Assembly: GCF_036192275.1 (NCBI RefSeq)
Contig: NZ_CP108088.1
Span: forward strand, 2,108,001 to 2,172,000
Direction: 5' to 3'
Length of the DNA: 64,000 nucleotides
Origin: Streptomyces sp. NBC_00250
GTDB lineage: Bacteria > Actinomycetota > Actinomycetes > Streptomycetales > Streptomycetaceae
In this document: piece after piece, positions 27,168-37,400 of the stretch
How positions within the stretch are numbered: the first letter of the stretch is position 1
How the letters are laid out: every line of letters begins with the position of its first letter
Made by a program: the position numbers and the translations under genes
Notes under the pieces: generated by a model
Told to the model about the DNA's origin: nothing
Seen by the model: only the letters and a program-made list of their open reading frames with translations
Databases searched by the model: none

Positions 27168-28010
27168 GTGATACTCCTCCTGAAGCTCGTGCTCGCTCCG
27201 GCGCTGGTCGTGGCCTCGACCCTGGCCGGTCGACGGTGGGGGCCCTCGGTGGCCGGAACCCTGGTGGTCCTGCCGATCGTCGCCGGTCCCATCCTCTTCA
27301 TCGCCCATCTCGAGCACGGTCGCGAGTTCACGGCCGACGCCGCCTCGGCGTCCTTGCTGGGCCTGGTGTCGCTTGCCCTGTTCCTCGTGGTCTTCCAGGC
27401 CTCGGCACGCCGCTTCGCCGGAAGCCGCATCGCGCCCGCGTGGGCTTGTGCGCTGCTGATCGGCTGGGCGTCGTGCCTGGCGGCCGATGCCGTGCTCGCC
27501 GTACGGGAGATACCGGCGCTCCTCGCGCTGTGCGGGGCGGTGTCGGCGACCGCCTGGGCCACTCGGATCTCGGCTCACGGGCGCAGCCCCGGAGGCGGCC
27601 GACCTCGACGCGGTGCCGCCCCGGCTTCCTCGCCCGCCCTCGTCCCGCCGTGGTGGGACCTGCCGGCCCGGGGCGTGGTGACGGGTCTGCTGGTGCTCGC
27701 CGTGACCGGTGGGGCCGCACGGCTCGGGCCCGAGCTGACCGGTGTCCTGGCCCCGTTCCCCATCGCGACCAGCGTGGTCGCGGTGTTCGCGCTGGCGCAG
27801 GGTGGAAGCGTGGCCGCCGAGGCGACCGTGGCCGGGGTGCTGCGGGGTCTGTGGGGATTCATCGCGTTCTGCTTCCTGGTCGCGGTCCTCGTCGTGCCGC
27901 TCGGGGGCGCGGCGGCCTTCGGCATCGCGGCGATCGCGTCCCTGGCGACGCAACCCGCCGCCCGCCTGATCTCGGCGCTCGGACGGCGGTCTCCGGCGAT
28001 GCGGGCGTAG
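27168..28010 (+). CDS. Integral membrane protein of unknown function
   Basis: A 280-residue protein with about eight to nine hydrophobic helices, arranged as two similar halves separated by a hydrophilic segment (about 135-160). Both halves hold a GxLxxPxP-like stretch: GTLVVLPIVAGPILF in the first and TGVLAPFPIATSVVAVFAL in the second. This suggests an internally duplicated transporter fold. GTG start with AGGA 8 nt upstream. Not assigned to a family. Convergent with a FetB-like permease. Confidence 0.75.
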   Translation: MILLLKLVLAPALVVASTLAGRRWGPSVAGTLVVLPIVAGPILFIAHLEHGREFTADAASASLLGLVSLALFLVVFQASARRFAGSRIAPAWACALLIGWASCLAADAVLAVREIPALLALCGAVSATAWATRISAHGRSPGGGRPRRGAAPASSPALVPPWWDLPARGVVTGLLVLAVTGGAARLGPELTGVLAPFPIATSVVAVFALAQGGSVAAEATVAGVLRGLWGFIAFCFLVAVLVVPLGGAAAFGIAAIASLATQPAARLISALGRRSPAMRA

Positions 28011-28053
28011 CGGCACCCCGGGCGGGTCGGACGGCTACCGAAACCCCGGGGCG

Positions 28054-28818
28054 TCACGTCTCACGGCTGCGTGGCTCCCACTCCCGCCGCAACCGCCCCC
28101 TTGCCACGAGTTCCAGGGTGACGGCGACGGCGACCGCCTGGACGAGCAGCAGGGCGACCAGCACGAAGAGCTGTACGGCGCCCGCCCGCAGGGGTGACGC
28201 GCCGCCCAGGAGCATGCCGACGAACGCACCGGGAAGGGTGACGAGCCCGACCGTCCGGGTCTGGTCCATTCCCGGCAGCAGAGCGTCCGACGCGGCCTCG
28301 CGGGCCACCTCCAGACGAGCCTCCCGTTCCTGGAGCCCGAGCGCGAGCCCCGCTTCCACCTCGCCCTTCCTCGTGGCGAGCTCGTCGAGGGCACGCCGCC
28401 CGCTGAGTACGGTCACGGTGAGAGCGCCGCCGATGAGGATGCCGGTGACGGGGATGAGGGTGATGCCCCGGACCGGTACGAGCCCGGTGAGCAGAAGCGC
28501 GACGACGACAGGTACGACACCGGCGGCGATCGGGACCGCAGCCCACAGCCACGCGCCGCCGGGCGCGGGGACGACGCGTCGGCCGGCGGTCCGGACCGCC
28601 ACCGCGTACATCAGCAGCAGGAAGCAGAGCAGCAACGGCAGCGAGCGGACGACCCAGCCGATGACGAGGGAGACGGCGACGAGCTGGACGGCGGCGCGGG
28701 TTCCGGCGACGAGCGTGTCACGGGCGCGCCCGAGCCGGGCGAGCGCGACCGTTCCGGCGGCGAGGCAGAGCAGCACGGCCAGTACGGCCCCGAAGGTCGC
28801 GTTGACGTCCAGAAGCAC
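28054..28818 (-). CDS. FetB/YbbM-like ABC permease (UPF0014)
   Basis: A 254-residue membrane protein with about seven helices. The segments ITLIPVTGILIGGALT, MDQTRTVGLVTLPGAFVGMLLGG and SPLRAGAVQLFVLVALL match the UPF0014 family, whose E. coli member FetB works with the ATPase FetA in iron efflux. No ATPase partner is adjacent. GTG start at 28818. Confidence 0.82.
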   Translation of the reverse strand: MLLDVNATFGAVLAVLLCLAAGTVALARLGRARDTLVAGTRAAVQLVAVSLVIGWVVRSLPLLLCFLLLMYAVAVRTAGRRVVPAPGGAWLWAAVPIAAGVVPVVVALLLTGLVPVRGITLIPVTGILIGGALTVTVLSGRRALDELATRKGEVEAGLALGLQEREARLEVAREAASDALLPGMDQTRTVGLVTLPGAFVGMLLGGASPLRAGAVQLFVLVALLLVQAVAVAVTLELVARGRLRREWEPRSRET

Positions 28819-29082
28819 GCGCCAACACTAGGCGGTGACGGGAGCCGTGCTCAGGACAAGTGCGGTGCGCGCCGCCGGTGGTCGCGGTCGGCGGCGTGTT
28901 CCGTCAGGGCGTCTGTGGCGAGATCCGGCCGTGCACGGGCACCGGCGGGAGCGTGGGCACGGGCGCGGGCGGGAGCGCGTACGCGGGCACGGGCACGGGC
29001 AGGGGCAGGTGCGCGGGCACGGGCACGGGCGCCGTGTCCCCCCGTGAGGAACTCGTCCGGTTCCGCGGCCGCGCCGCGCGCC
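28819..29082. repeat. GC-rich low-complexity intergenic region
   Basis: The interval 28930-29040 is built of GGGCAC, GGGCGC and GGGAGC hexamers, including GCGGGCACGGGCACGGGC at about 28982 and again near 29013. No credible gene is present; open frames on either strand are artefacts of the repeat. Confidence 0.7.
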
Positions 29083-30348
29083 TCAACGTGTGGGTGACAC
29101 GGCCGTCCCTCGGTGTTTGATGTTGACGGCCGCCGACTTGGCCAGGATCACGGGGTTCAGGAAGCGCAGGGGGCCGATCAGGCGGGACGCGAAGAGGTGC
29201 ATGTGCCGCGCGATCGAATCGTCACGCGCCGCCGCCGAGAAGACCAGCCGCTCGATGGGGTTGAAGGGTCGGGCCTTGGCGAAGTCGGCGGCCAGGTACT
29301 GGTGGCCGCGGAGTTGACGTCCGTGCCTGCGTTCGTACGCCGCGAGCGACTTGTCGAGGTCTCCCCGGCCGGTCGCGGCCGAGGCGACCGCCGCTGCCAG
29401 CCATTGCGCGGACTCCAGCGCCCACCCGCATCCCACGCCCCACAGGGGATCGCCGGTCAGGGCCGCGTCGCCGATGAGCGCGACGCCCGGTGCGGTCGGT
29501 TTGCGGCTGTGGAGCGGGTAGTCGACCATGCCGATGATCTTCGTGATGCGTTCGGCCGAGTCGATGGGCGGCGCTTCGGGCAGAGCGCGGATGAAGTCCA
29601 GGAAGCTGCCCTCCAGGTCCGCCCGGAAGGCCGGAAGGTGCTTCTTGTCCGGGACCACCGCGAGGACCGTGACCCCGTCGTCGTTCGGGAACGCGTACGC
29701 CATGTCGGGCTCCAGGAACCAGGTCTGGCCGATCCCGCCCGGCAGCGGAAGGTTGCGGAAGTGCGCGAGATAGCCGAACCGCGCGTTCTCGTACTGCCGG
29801 GCGGGCACCCCGGCGAACTTCGCCACGGCGGAGTCCTTGCCGTCGGCGCCGACCACCAGGCGGGCCCGTATCTCACGCTCGCCCTGCCGTGTCGACGCGC
29901 GCACCCCCACGGTCCGCCCGGCCTCCCGCAGCAGGCCGGTCACCTGGTGACCGAGGAGCAGATCGACGCCGGGGGTCCGGGCCGCGTGGGACCTGATCAG
30001 CGGATCGAGAACGCTGCGCCGGACGTTGTACGCGTGCGGCAGCTCGGGGCCCGCCGGTGCGGCCCTCGGCTCGATCCATCCCCAACGGGTGTACCAGCGG
30101 GCATCGTTGCGTACGGCGCCCGCCTTCTCCAGAGCGGGGACGAGGCCGAGTTCGTCCAGCACCGGGTAGGCGTTCGCCGTGACGGAGTGCGTGCACAGCA
30201 CCTTGTACGCCTCGGGGTCCGAGCGGCGTTCGAGCAGGGCGACACGGACACCGCGTCGGGCCAGCAGGATCGCCGCGGCGCTGCCGGCGAGGCTGGCGCC
30301 GCTGATGACGACGTCGTACTCGGATACCGCGCTCTCGGGCTGGGTCAT
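29083..30348 (-). CDS. FAD-dependent oxidoreductase (geranylgeranyl-reductase / PHBH-like)
   Basis: A 421-residue flavoprotein. N-terminal FAD motif VVISGASLAGSAAAILLARRG, DG motif RLVVGADGKDSAVA, GD motif VALIGDAALTGDPLWGVGCGWAL. This is the three-motif set of group A flavoprotein monooxygenases and geranylgeranyl reductases. ATG 30348 is chosen; upstream residues lack support. A strictly substrate-specific call is not possible. Stand-alone, with repetitive DNA beyond its 3' end. Confidence 0.88.
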   Translation of the reverse strand: MTQPESAVSEYDVVISGASLAGSAAAILLARRGVRVALLERRSDPEAYKVLCTHSVTANAYPVLDELGLVPALEKAGAVRNDARWYTRWGWIEPRAAPAGPELPHAYNVRRSVLDPLIRSHAARTPGVDLLLGHQVTGLLREAGRTVGVRASTRQGEREIRARLVVGADGKDSAVAKFAGVPARQYENARFGYLAHFRNLPLPGGIGQTWFLEPDMAYAFPNDDGVTVLAVVPDKKHLPAFRADLEGSFLDFIRALPEAPPIDSAERITKIIGMVDYPLHSRKPTAPGVALIGDAALTGDPLWGVGCGWALESAQWLAAAVASAATGRGDLDKSLAAYERRHGRQLRGHQYLAADFAKARPFNPIERLVFSAAARDDSIARHMHLFASRLIGPLRFLNPVILAKSAAVNIKHRGTAVSPTR

Positions 30349-30815
30349 GCGCCGATCGCCCCCTTCGGGTGGTGGTGACGTGGACGGGAGTGGTCCATGG
30401 TCCATGGTGCATAGTGCCGCGCCCGCGACTGTCAGGCACATGGCGAAGCGTAAAGAGCGGGACCCGCCGAGCCGACGAGTCGAGGCCGCTCGGCCGCGGG
30501 ACGGGGCGCCGGTTCCACGCCTACGCCCCGGAGGAGCCGACCCGGCACCGGCGCGAGAAGGCCGAAGAACGCCCCTCCGCACATTGCCGCAGGTACGTAA
30601 AACAGCTACATATCCGTATCCGAGGCAGACATCTTTGGGACAGCTGTCCGATTATTTTGAGCCGCACCGCGTGCCCCGGCCGGAAGTCGCAGTATCGTTC
30701 GAGCCGCTTTCCCGGGGGGAGTTGCGGCGGAGAATGGACATTCGTCGACAACTGCCCTTTTCGGTTGAGCCGCTCCACGCAGTTCGATGTATCCGCATAT
30801 GGGGGGGGTATTCCC
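30349..30815. promoter_or_regulatory. Long, locally AT-rich upstream region of the exported-protein operon
   Basis: About 470 bases without a supported gene. From about 30590 the composition drops well below the window's GC. The perfect 12-bp palindrome GGACAGCTGTCC (30636-30647) stands in this AT-rich stretch, next to TTATTTTGAG. The region would carry the promoter of the 30816-32862 operon, and the palindrome is a possible operator. Confidence 0.45.
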
Positions 30816-31313
30816 ATGTTTCGAATAGCGCGCGCCGCGCTCGGTCTCACCATGGCCGCCGCGGGAATCATTGCCGTAGGAACTCCGGCCAACGCAACGA
30901 CGGTATACAGCTCTGATTCCTGTTCTTCCACCACACGATGCTTCGCCATCTTCTACAACAGCAAGCAGAACATCGGAATCTTCTACTCGTCATGCTTCAT
31001 CACCAACAAGAGTGAGTACTCCCACGAGGGGTACAGCATGCCGACGCCGAGCGGTCTCTACACCGTTCGCTATCAGTTCGACTACGGCAACGACCTCGAA
31101 TTCCACGACGCCGGCAGTGCGTGCAGGCCGTCCGAGGGATCCGGGCAGGGCGTCAAGAACAACGCCGCCGGTGCCGTCAACGAAGATTCCGCTTCCCATC
31201 GCGTCTACTACAACACCGGATACGGCGGTACGTACCAGACGTACTACCCGGGGGACAGCAAGAACCTGATTGCCGCACTCAAGAACGAGAACGCCAGCAG
31301 CGAGAGGCTCTGA
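30816..31313 (+). CDS. Secreted small protein (inhibitor I36-like hint)
   Basis: A 165-residue precursor. Sec signal peptide MFRIARAALGLTMAAAGIIA with a predicted cut after VGTPANA, leaving about 138 residues with four cysteines (DSC, RCF, SCF, SAC). The stretch RCFAIFYNSKQNIGIFYSSC recalls the beta-gamma-crystallin-like peptidase inhibitor I36 proteins common in Streptomyces, but the match is partial. Many Tyr, Asn and Ser residues. The gene has lower GC than its neighbours. A G-run before ATG 30816 provides the ribosome site. First of three genes for exported proteins. Confidence 0.75.
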   Translation: MFRIARAALGLTMAAAGIIAVGTPANATTVYSSDSCSSTTRCFAIFYNSKQNIGIFYSSCFITNKSEYSHEGYSMPTPSGLYTVRYQFDYGNDLEFHDAGSACRPSEGSGQGVKNNAAGAVNEDSASHRVYYNTGYGGTYQTYYPGDSKNLIAALKNENASSERL

Positions 31314-31315
31314 TC

Positions 31316-32272
31316 ATGAAGAAGAACCTGATCATTCTTGCCCTCTGCGGAACCGCGCTGCTGACGGCCTGCGGTCAGGGGCAGAAGCCGGGACAGGAAT
31401 CCCCTGCCGCCATCGGGGAGGTCCCCCGGGTGGAAACCGCGGCCGGGTGGACTCAGGTGAAGCGGGAGGGATGGCCGGAGGCGGTTCCGGCCCAGGGGCT
31501 CGCACAGGGGCTCACCCTGCCGATCGAGCGCTATCTGGTCCCCTACGCCGATGAGATCGCGTTCCTTGAAGGCCGCGGCAACGCGGAGATCAAGTGCATG
31601 CGCGCGCTCGGCTTCCCCGACTGGCGCACCGAGACCCTGGGGGTGAACCCCCCGATATCGGGCAGCTCGTCGAACATGGAGCGGCGGTACGGCCTCACCA
31701 TCCGGAGCGAGGCCGAGCAGACCGGGTACCACGTTCCCGGCAAGTCCGAGGTGAGCACGGCCGCGCTCGCCGAGCAGGAGACGCCCCGCGCGGTCGTCGC
31801 CCTCAAGGGTGCGGAGAACGCCAAGGCGGTCCGGACGTTCGAGGGGAAGGCCGTCCCCGAGGGCGGATGCGTCGGAGAATCGCGGCGCCAGGCGCCCAGC
31901 CCCGACATCGCGCTGGCCGAGGAACTCTCCGGGCAGAGTTTCATGGCGTCGCAGGAGACCCCCGAGGTCAAGACGGCCATGGCCGCATGGTCCGCCTGCA
32001 TGAAGGAGAACGGGCACCAGGCCGCGACGGTGTGGGAGGCCGCGAACCTCACCGACCCCACCTCTCCTTCCGCCGGCGCGGAGGAGAAGAAGATCGCCCT
32101 GGCGGAGATCGACTGCAAGCAGAAGACCGACCTCGTGGCCATCTGGTTCAAGGCGGAGCAGGAGATCCAGGAGGAGCTGATCTCCAAGAATCGGGCCGCC
32201 CTGGAAACGGCGCGGAACAAGACCGTCACCAACGTCGAGTCGGCACGACAGGTCACCGCGAGCGTTCGCTGA
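31316..32272 (+). CDS. Lipoprotein of unknown function
   Basis: A 318-residue precursor. Signal and lipobox MKKNLIILALCGTALLTACG, with lipid attached to Cys19. The mature part has Cys in EIKCMRALGF, GGCVGESRRQ, WSACMKENGH and EIDCKQKTDL. The last two sit in the spacing seen in Streptomyces lipoproteins with short W-x2-C-M / D-C repeats. A helical C-terminus follows. ATG lies 2 nt after the previous stop. Probably a cell-surface partner of the two secreted products beside it. Function unknown. Confidence 0.8.
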   Translation: MKKNLIILALCGTALLTACGQGQKPGQESPAAIGEVPRVETAAGWTQVKREGWPEAVPAQGLAQGLTLPIERYLVPYADEIAFLEGRGNAEIKCMRALGFPDWRTETLGVNPPISGSSSNMERRYGLTIRSEAEQTGYHVPGKSEVSTAALAEQETPRAVVALKGAENAKAVRTFEGKAVPEGGCVGESRRQAPSPDIALAEELSGQSFMASQETPEVKTAMAAWSACMKENGHQAATVWEAANLTDPTSPSAGAEEKKIALAEIDCKQKTDLVAIWFKAEQEIQEELISKNRAALETARNKTVTNVESARQVTASVR

Positions 32273-32349
32273 CCGCCCGCGGTACGGCAGTCCGCACCGG
32301 ACGGCCGCCGCTGTCCGCTCACCCGGTCGAGAAAAGGAAAGAAAGCCTG

Positions 32350-32862
32350 ATGCGCACCATCCGATCCATGGCGACGCGCGTCGCCGTGCCGCTCGCCGCC
32401 GCTGCCGTCGTCTCGATGCTCGCGTCGCCGGCGGCCACCGCCGCCACCACGGCTGCCGGCACCCCGACCTCGGCGGGAATCTGCTACGAGAACCCCTGCA
32501 TCACGGGGATTCGTGCGGCCACCCACCCCGACCACGACCGCCTCGTGTTCGACCTCACGTCGAGTGTCAGGGTCTCCGGCACCTCGACGAACACCACGGG
32601 CGAGTACACCCCGATGAGCGGCAAGACCGAGTACCTGGACGTCCCGGGAACCTCGTACCTCTTCATCACGATGGACCCGGTCTACACCGCCACCGATCTG
32701 AATCTGGCCACGGTTCTGAACCTGCCCACGATCAAGGGCGTCCAGTTGACGAACTACCACGCGGCCAGGGGCGAGTTCGGAATCTCTCTCGGTCCGAGCA
32801 CCCGCTACAACATCTTCCAGCTGACCCAGCCGAACCGCCTGGTCATCGACGTCTACCGCTAG
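32350..32862 (+). CDS. Secreted AMIN-like domain protein
   Basis: A 170-residue precursor. Signal peptide through ASPAATAA (about residue 31). The mature region begins with a CYENPC pair and then the pattern HDRLVFDLTSSV, a central beta-rich part, and a closing FQLTQPNRLVIDVYR. That beginning and end match the actinobacterial AMIN-like domain, a beta-sandwich related to peptidoglycan-binding AMIN. Ribosome site GGAAAG precedes ATG 32350. Third gene of the exported trio, ended by a terminator. Confidence 0.8.
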   Translation: MRTIRSMATRVAVPLAAAAVVSMLASPAATAATTAAGTPTSAGICYENPCITGIRAATHPDHDRLVFDLTSSVRVSGTSTNTTGEYTPMSGKTEYLDVPGTSYLFITMDPVYTATDLNLATVLNLPTIKGVQLTNYHAARGEFGISLGPSTRYNIFQLTQPNRLVIDVYR

Positions 32863-32894
32863 AGCCCGGCTTCGGCCGGATCGGTTCACGGCAG

Positions 32895-32925
32895 GTCCTT
32901 CCCGCGCCGTCGGCGCGGGGAGGAC
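32895..32925 (+). terminator. Intrinsic terminator after the exported-protein operon
   Basis: A 14-bp stem with one G-T pair: GTCCTTCCCGCGCC (32895-32908) with GGCGCGGGGAGGAC (32912-32925) and a 3-nt loop, 33 nt after the AMIN-like stop. Confidence 0.8.
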
Positions 32926-33115
32926 GACCCAGGAACACGGCTGAGAGCCGTGCGAGGGGTCCAGGACCTGTCCGGACCCAGGGCCGACGCGGTGACACGG
33001 GTGGCGCCGAACGAGTGGACTCGCCGGGAAGGGGGAGCGGCGGGGGGCTCGTGGTGCGGGGTGGCGGTGGTGATGTGGCCGTCCCTGACTGTGACCCTGG
33101 AAGAGGCGTGCCGCC

Positions 33116-34315
33116 ATGCGACGTACCCGATATCGCCGTTTGTTCGCCGCGACGGTCCTCGTGGCCTCCGTGCTGGCGCCGATGGCGGCGACCCCCGCCA
33201 CGCCCGTACACGCCGCGAGCGTCGAGCGGCACGGCGAGGACGACTGCCCGCCTGGCGGTCTCGGGCCCGAGCTGACCGCGCGGCTCGACAAGACGATCGA
33301 GGACGTCCGCAAGCAGGCGAACATCCCCGGTGTCGTCGTCGGGCTCTGGATGCCCGGCAAGGGAAGCTACGTCCGCACCACCGGCGTCGCGAACACCGTC
33401 ACCCGCGAGCCGATGTTCACCGACACCTTCGTCCGGATCGGCAGCGAGACCAAGACGTTCACGGTCACCGCGTTGCTCAAGCTCGTCGACGAGGGCCGGA
33501 TCGGCCTCGACGACCCGATCTCCAAGTACGTCCGCGGAGTGCCGAACGGCCCCCGGATCACCTTGCGTCACCTCGCGGAGATGCGCAGCGGTCTGTTCCC
33601 GTACACGGCGGACGCGGACTTCGTCCACGACCTGCTGAGCGACCCGCAGCGCCCCTTCACACCGCAGGAAGCGCTCGCGTACGGATTCAAGCACAAGAAC
33701 ACCTTCAAGCCCGGCGCGCAGTTCCAGTACTCCAACAGCAACCTGGTCCTCCTCGGCCTGGTGATCGAGAAGGTCAGCGGTCAGCGGCTCGCCGACTTCA
33801 TCCACAGGCGGGTGCTCCGCCCGGCCCACCTGCGCGACACGTTCTTCCCGAACGACGCCGAGTTCCCCGAGCCGCACGCGCGCGGCTACACCGACCAGAC
33901 GCTGACCGGCACGGTCGCGGACTCCACGGACTGGAACCCCAGCTGGGCCTGGGCGGCCGGCGCCATGATCTCGAACCTGCACGACCTGCGCCGCTGGGCG
34001 AAGATCGTCGCCACCGGCGAGCTGATCAGCCCCGATAGCCAGGCGCAGCGCCTCAAGACGCTGCCGACCGGATTCCCCGGCACCAGCTACGGCCTCGGGA
34101 TCCTCAACACCAACGGATGGATCGGGCACAACGGCTCCATCCCGGGCTACGAGACCGTGACGGTCTACCTGCCCTCGCAGAAGGCCACCCTGGTCGTCAT
34201 GATCAACACGGACTCCCTGGTCGGGACCCAGGAGCCGTCCACGCTGCTCGCCCGTGCGATCACCGCGGTCGCCACCCCGGACAACGTCTACGCCGGTGGG
34301 GTAACCCCGCGTTAG
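33116..34315 (+). CDS. Secreted serine hydrolase, DD-carboxypeptidase / beta-lactamase class C type
   Basis: A 399-residue precursor with a Sec signal (RRLFAATVLVASVLAPMAAT, cut near HAA at about 33). Active-site motifs are in family order: Ser-Glu-Thr-Lys (GSETKTFTV), Tyr-Ser-Asn (QYSNSNLVLLG) and His-Asn-Gly (IGHNGSIPGY) in place of KTG, as in R61-type DD-peptidases and esterases. Acts outside the membrane on peptidoglycan stems or small esters. Ended by a very strong hairpin. Streptomyces carry many paralogues. Confidence 0.92.
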   Translation: MRRTRYRRLFAATVLVASVLAPMAATPATPVHAASVERHGEDDCPPGGLGPELTARLDKTIEDVRKQANIPGVVVGLWMPGKGSYVRTTGVANTVTREPMFTDTFVRIGSETKTFTVTALLKLVDEGRIGLDDPISKYVRGVPNGPRITLRHLAEMRSGLFPYTADADFVHDLLSDPQRPFTPQEALAYGFKHKNTFKPGAQFQYSNSNLVLLGLVIEKVSGQRLADFIHRRVLRPAHLRDTFFPNDAEFPEPHARGYTDQTLTGTVADSTDWNPSWAWAAGAMISNLHDLRRWAKIVATGELISPDSQAQRLKTLPTGFPGTSYGLGILNTNGWIGHNGSIPGYETVTVYLPSQKATLVVMINTDSLVGTQEPSTLLARAITAVATPDNVYAGGVTPR

Positions 34316-34331
34316 TCGGGACGTCGTGCCG

Positions 34332-34371
34332 GTGGATCCGGCCCCCGGGGACACCCGGGGGCCGGATCCAC
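34332..34371 (+). terminator. Very strong intrinsic terminator
   Basis: Perfect 18-bp stem, GTGGATCCGGCCCCCGGG (34332-34349) and its complement (34354-34371), with loop GACA. It separates the serine hydrolase from the regulator at 34424. Confidence 0.92.
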
Positions 34372-34423
34372 GGTCCCTCGACGCGGCGCCGGTGGTCCAC
34401 CGCGTCTTCGCTAGCCTGCACGA

Positions 34424-37400
34424 ATGAGCATCGAGCTGACCCTTCTGTCGACGGTGTCGTACCGCGGGGAGGAGATCACCGCACCCCGGCTGCGCGGTCT
34501 TCTGGCCTTGCTCGCCGGGGAGTTGCGGGGCGGGTGCAGCACCGCTCGGATCGTCGAGGGGCTGTGGCCGGACGAGCAGCCGGAGAATCCGGTGAAGGCC
34601 GTGCAGGTCCTGGCCTCGCGGACCCGCGCCAAGCTCGGGAGCGAGCTGCTCGTCTCCACCCCGGTCGGCTATCGGCTGGCGCTGTCCGAGGACGAGGTCG
34701 ACTGCGCCGCCCTGCTGCTCCATGTCTCGGCCGCGGCCGAGAAGGCCCGCAACGGAGATCACGCCGGGGCGCTCGCCGAGGCCGAGGCCGGGCTCGAACT
34801 GTGGGACGGCCCCGGGGCGCAGGGCGCGGGGGCGGCGATGCTCGGCGATCCGGTGGCGGCACTGAGGGACGAACGGGCCGCCGCGCACCGGGCGTTGGAG
34901 AGGGCGCGGGCGCTCGGTCTCGCCCGCACGGGGCGCCGCGAGGAGGCCGCGCCCCGGCTCGGCGAGCTGGTACGAGAGCAGCCGAGGGACGAGGAGCTGC
35001 TGCTCGAACTCGTCCGGTGCGAGGCGGCCACCACCTGTACGGCCACCGCCCTCACCACGTACGACCGCTACCGGCGCGGGCTGCGCGACGAGCTCGGGAC
35101 CGACCCCGGCCCGGCACTCCGGGCGCTCCATCAGGAGCTGCTGCGGGAGGAGACGCCGACGGTACGACGTGGGGTGCCGCACGAGCCGAACGAGCTGCTC
35201 GGCCGGGCCCGTGACCTCGACGCCGTCGCGGAGCTGCTGCGCTCCTCCCGGGTCACCACCGTCGTCGGGCCCGGTGGCCTCGGCAAGACCCGGCTCGCGG
35301 CCGCCGTGTCCCGGGCCGCCGAGCAGCGCGTGGTGTGCATGGTGCCGCTGGCGGGTGTCGCCGACGACGCGGACGTCGCCGGGGAGGTCGCGTCCGCGCT
35401 CGGGGTGGCCGACGCGCCCCGCACGCCGGCGGGCGGACCCTCCGGGGAGCTGGTCGCCGGACTCCTGGCCGCTCTCGGGCCGGGTCCCGCGCTGCTCGTG
35501 CTCGACAACTGCGAGCACGTCGTGCACGGAGTCGCCTCACTCGTACGGGCGTTGGTCGCGGCAAGCCGCGACCTCCGGGTGCTCACCACGAGCCGTACGC
35601 CGCTCGGTCTCTCCTCCGAGTCGGTCCATCCCCTGCCCGAGCTGGACCGGGCCACGGCCGTCGAGCTGTTCACCCAGCGGGCGCGTGCCGCCCGGCCGGA
35701 CGTCGAACTGCCCCCGGACGCCGTCGCCGCGCTCTGCCGCAGGCTCGACGGACTTCCGCTGGCGACGGAGCTGGCCGCGGCCCGGGTGCGGGTCCTGTCG
35801 GTCGCCGAGATCGACCGCCGCCTGGAGGACCGCTTCGCGCTGCTGCGCGGCGGCAGCCGGGACGCACCGCAGCGCCATCGCACGCTGCACGCGGTCGTCG
35901 ACTGGAGCTGGAACCTCCTGACGACGGAGGGACGGGCCGCCCTGCGGGCCCTGTCGGTCTTTCCCGGGGGCTTCACCGCCGATTCGGCGTGCCATCTCCT
36001 GGACGGGGGCGACGGGAGCGGCGGGCGTGGCGGGGAAGACGGGCGCGGCGGTGACGACGGGGGCGACGGCACCCTCGACGCGCTCGACGTTCTGGATCTC
36101 CTCCAGGACCTCGTCGACCAGTCGCTGCTCAAGGTCACGGACACCCCGGTCGGTACCCGGTTCCATATGCTGGAGACCGTACGGGAGTTCAGCGCGGCGC
36201 GGCGGATCGAGGCGGGCGAGGGCGACGCGGTCGCGCGCCGATTCGCCTCCTGGGCCCGGGACTTCGGACTCGCCCATCACGACGCTCCCTTTGGCGCCGA
36301 CGCGTACGCGGCCTGGCGGAGCATCCGCTCCGAGCAGGACAACCTCACGCGGGCCCTGCGGCTCGCGCTCGACTCCGACGGCGTTCCCGACCTGCCGACG
36401 GTCACCGCCATCGCCGCCGTCCTCGGCAGCCTGTGGACCACGGAGGCCAACTACGTCCGTCTCACCGTCCTCGCCGAGGACACCGGGCACCTCCTGTCGC
36501 ACTACCGGCCCACGCCGCCGTACGTCGAACCCACCCGTACGATCGCGGCCCTCGTCACGGCCAACGCCTATCTCGGCTCCGGTTCCGGGGCGCCCCGCTT
36601 CATGGCCGTACTGCGCAGGCTGCCGCCGCCCTCCCCCACCGGTCTGATCGGCGCCATCGCCACCGTACTGAACGCCATGCCCGCGGTGCTGAACGCGGAG
36701 ACTCCGGAGGGCCCGGAGGGTACGGGAAGCCCGGAGGGTACGGGAGGCCCGGAGGGCGCGGGAGGCTCGGACCGGACGCTGCTCGACGCGCTCCGGGCGA
36801 GCGAGGAGCCGCTGCTGGCCGGGGTCGCCGAGGGGCTGGCCGGATATCTGTGGGAGAGCGCGCACGAGCCGGAGCGGGCCATGGAGTCGACCCGGCGGAT
36901 GCTGGCGCACTTCGAGGGCAGACGCGTTCCCTGGCTCGCGGTCCTGGGGCTCTCCCGGATGAGCGAGCTCTGCCTGAACACCGAACGCGGCGCCGAGGCG
37001 CTCGGGTACATGGAGCGGGCCATGCGTGTCATGGACGAACTGGGCGACTGGAAGGACATGGTGGGCCTGCGCTGGGGCATGGTGCTGGCCTCGCTCCAGA
37101 CCGGCGACCTCGACGGGGCCGAGCACTGGCTGGACCTGGCCGTACGCCACCGCCCCGAGGAAGCCGTGGATCTGCTCACGCCCGATCTGGGCGCCCGCGC
37201 CGAGATCGCCCTCGCGCGCGGTGAGACGGAGTCCGGACTGGCGCTCTGGCGGCGGGCCACCGGCGTCCTCGACGACGTCGGCACACCACTCACGGTCGGC
37301 GAACCACCGGTGGAATCCTGGGTGCGGGAGCTCCGGGCGGTCACGGTCGCGGCCCATGCCCAGCACTCCCGTCTCGATCTCGTCGAGGACCTCCTCACCG

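Noticed and set aside
28930..29040. CRISPR-like array
   Set aside because: The units are contiguous hexamers without unique spacers; no cas genes are present.
28904..29097. Small open frames with Ala-Arg-Gly repeats
   Set aside because: They arise from the GGGCAC hexamer repeat and occur on both strands.
30349..30815. Open frame running upstream from the secreted protein (30369 start)
   Set aside because: The signal peptide begins at ATG 30816; upstream residues have no ribosome site and poor codon bias.
32843..35527. 894-residue minus-strand frame opposite the serine hydrolase and BTAD regulator
   Set aside because: A shadow of two strong genes; it also runs through an 18-bp terminator stem.
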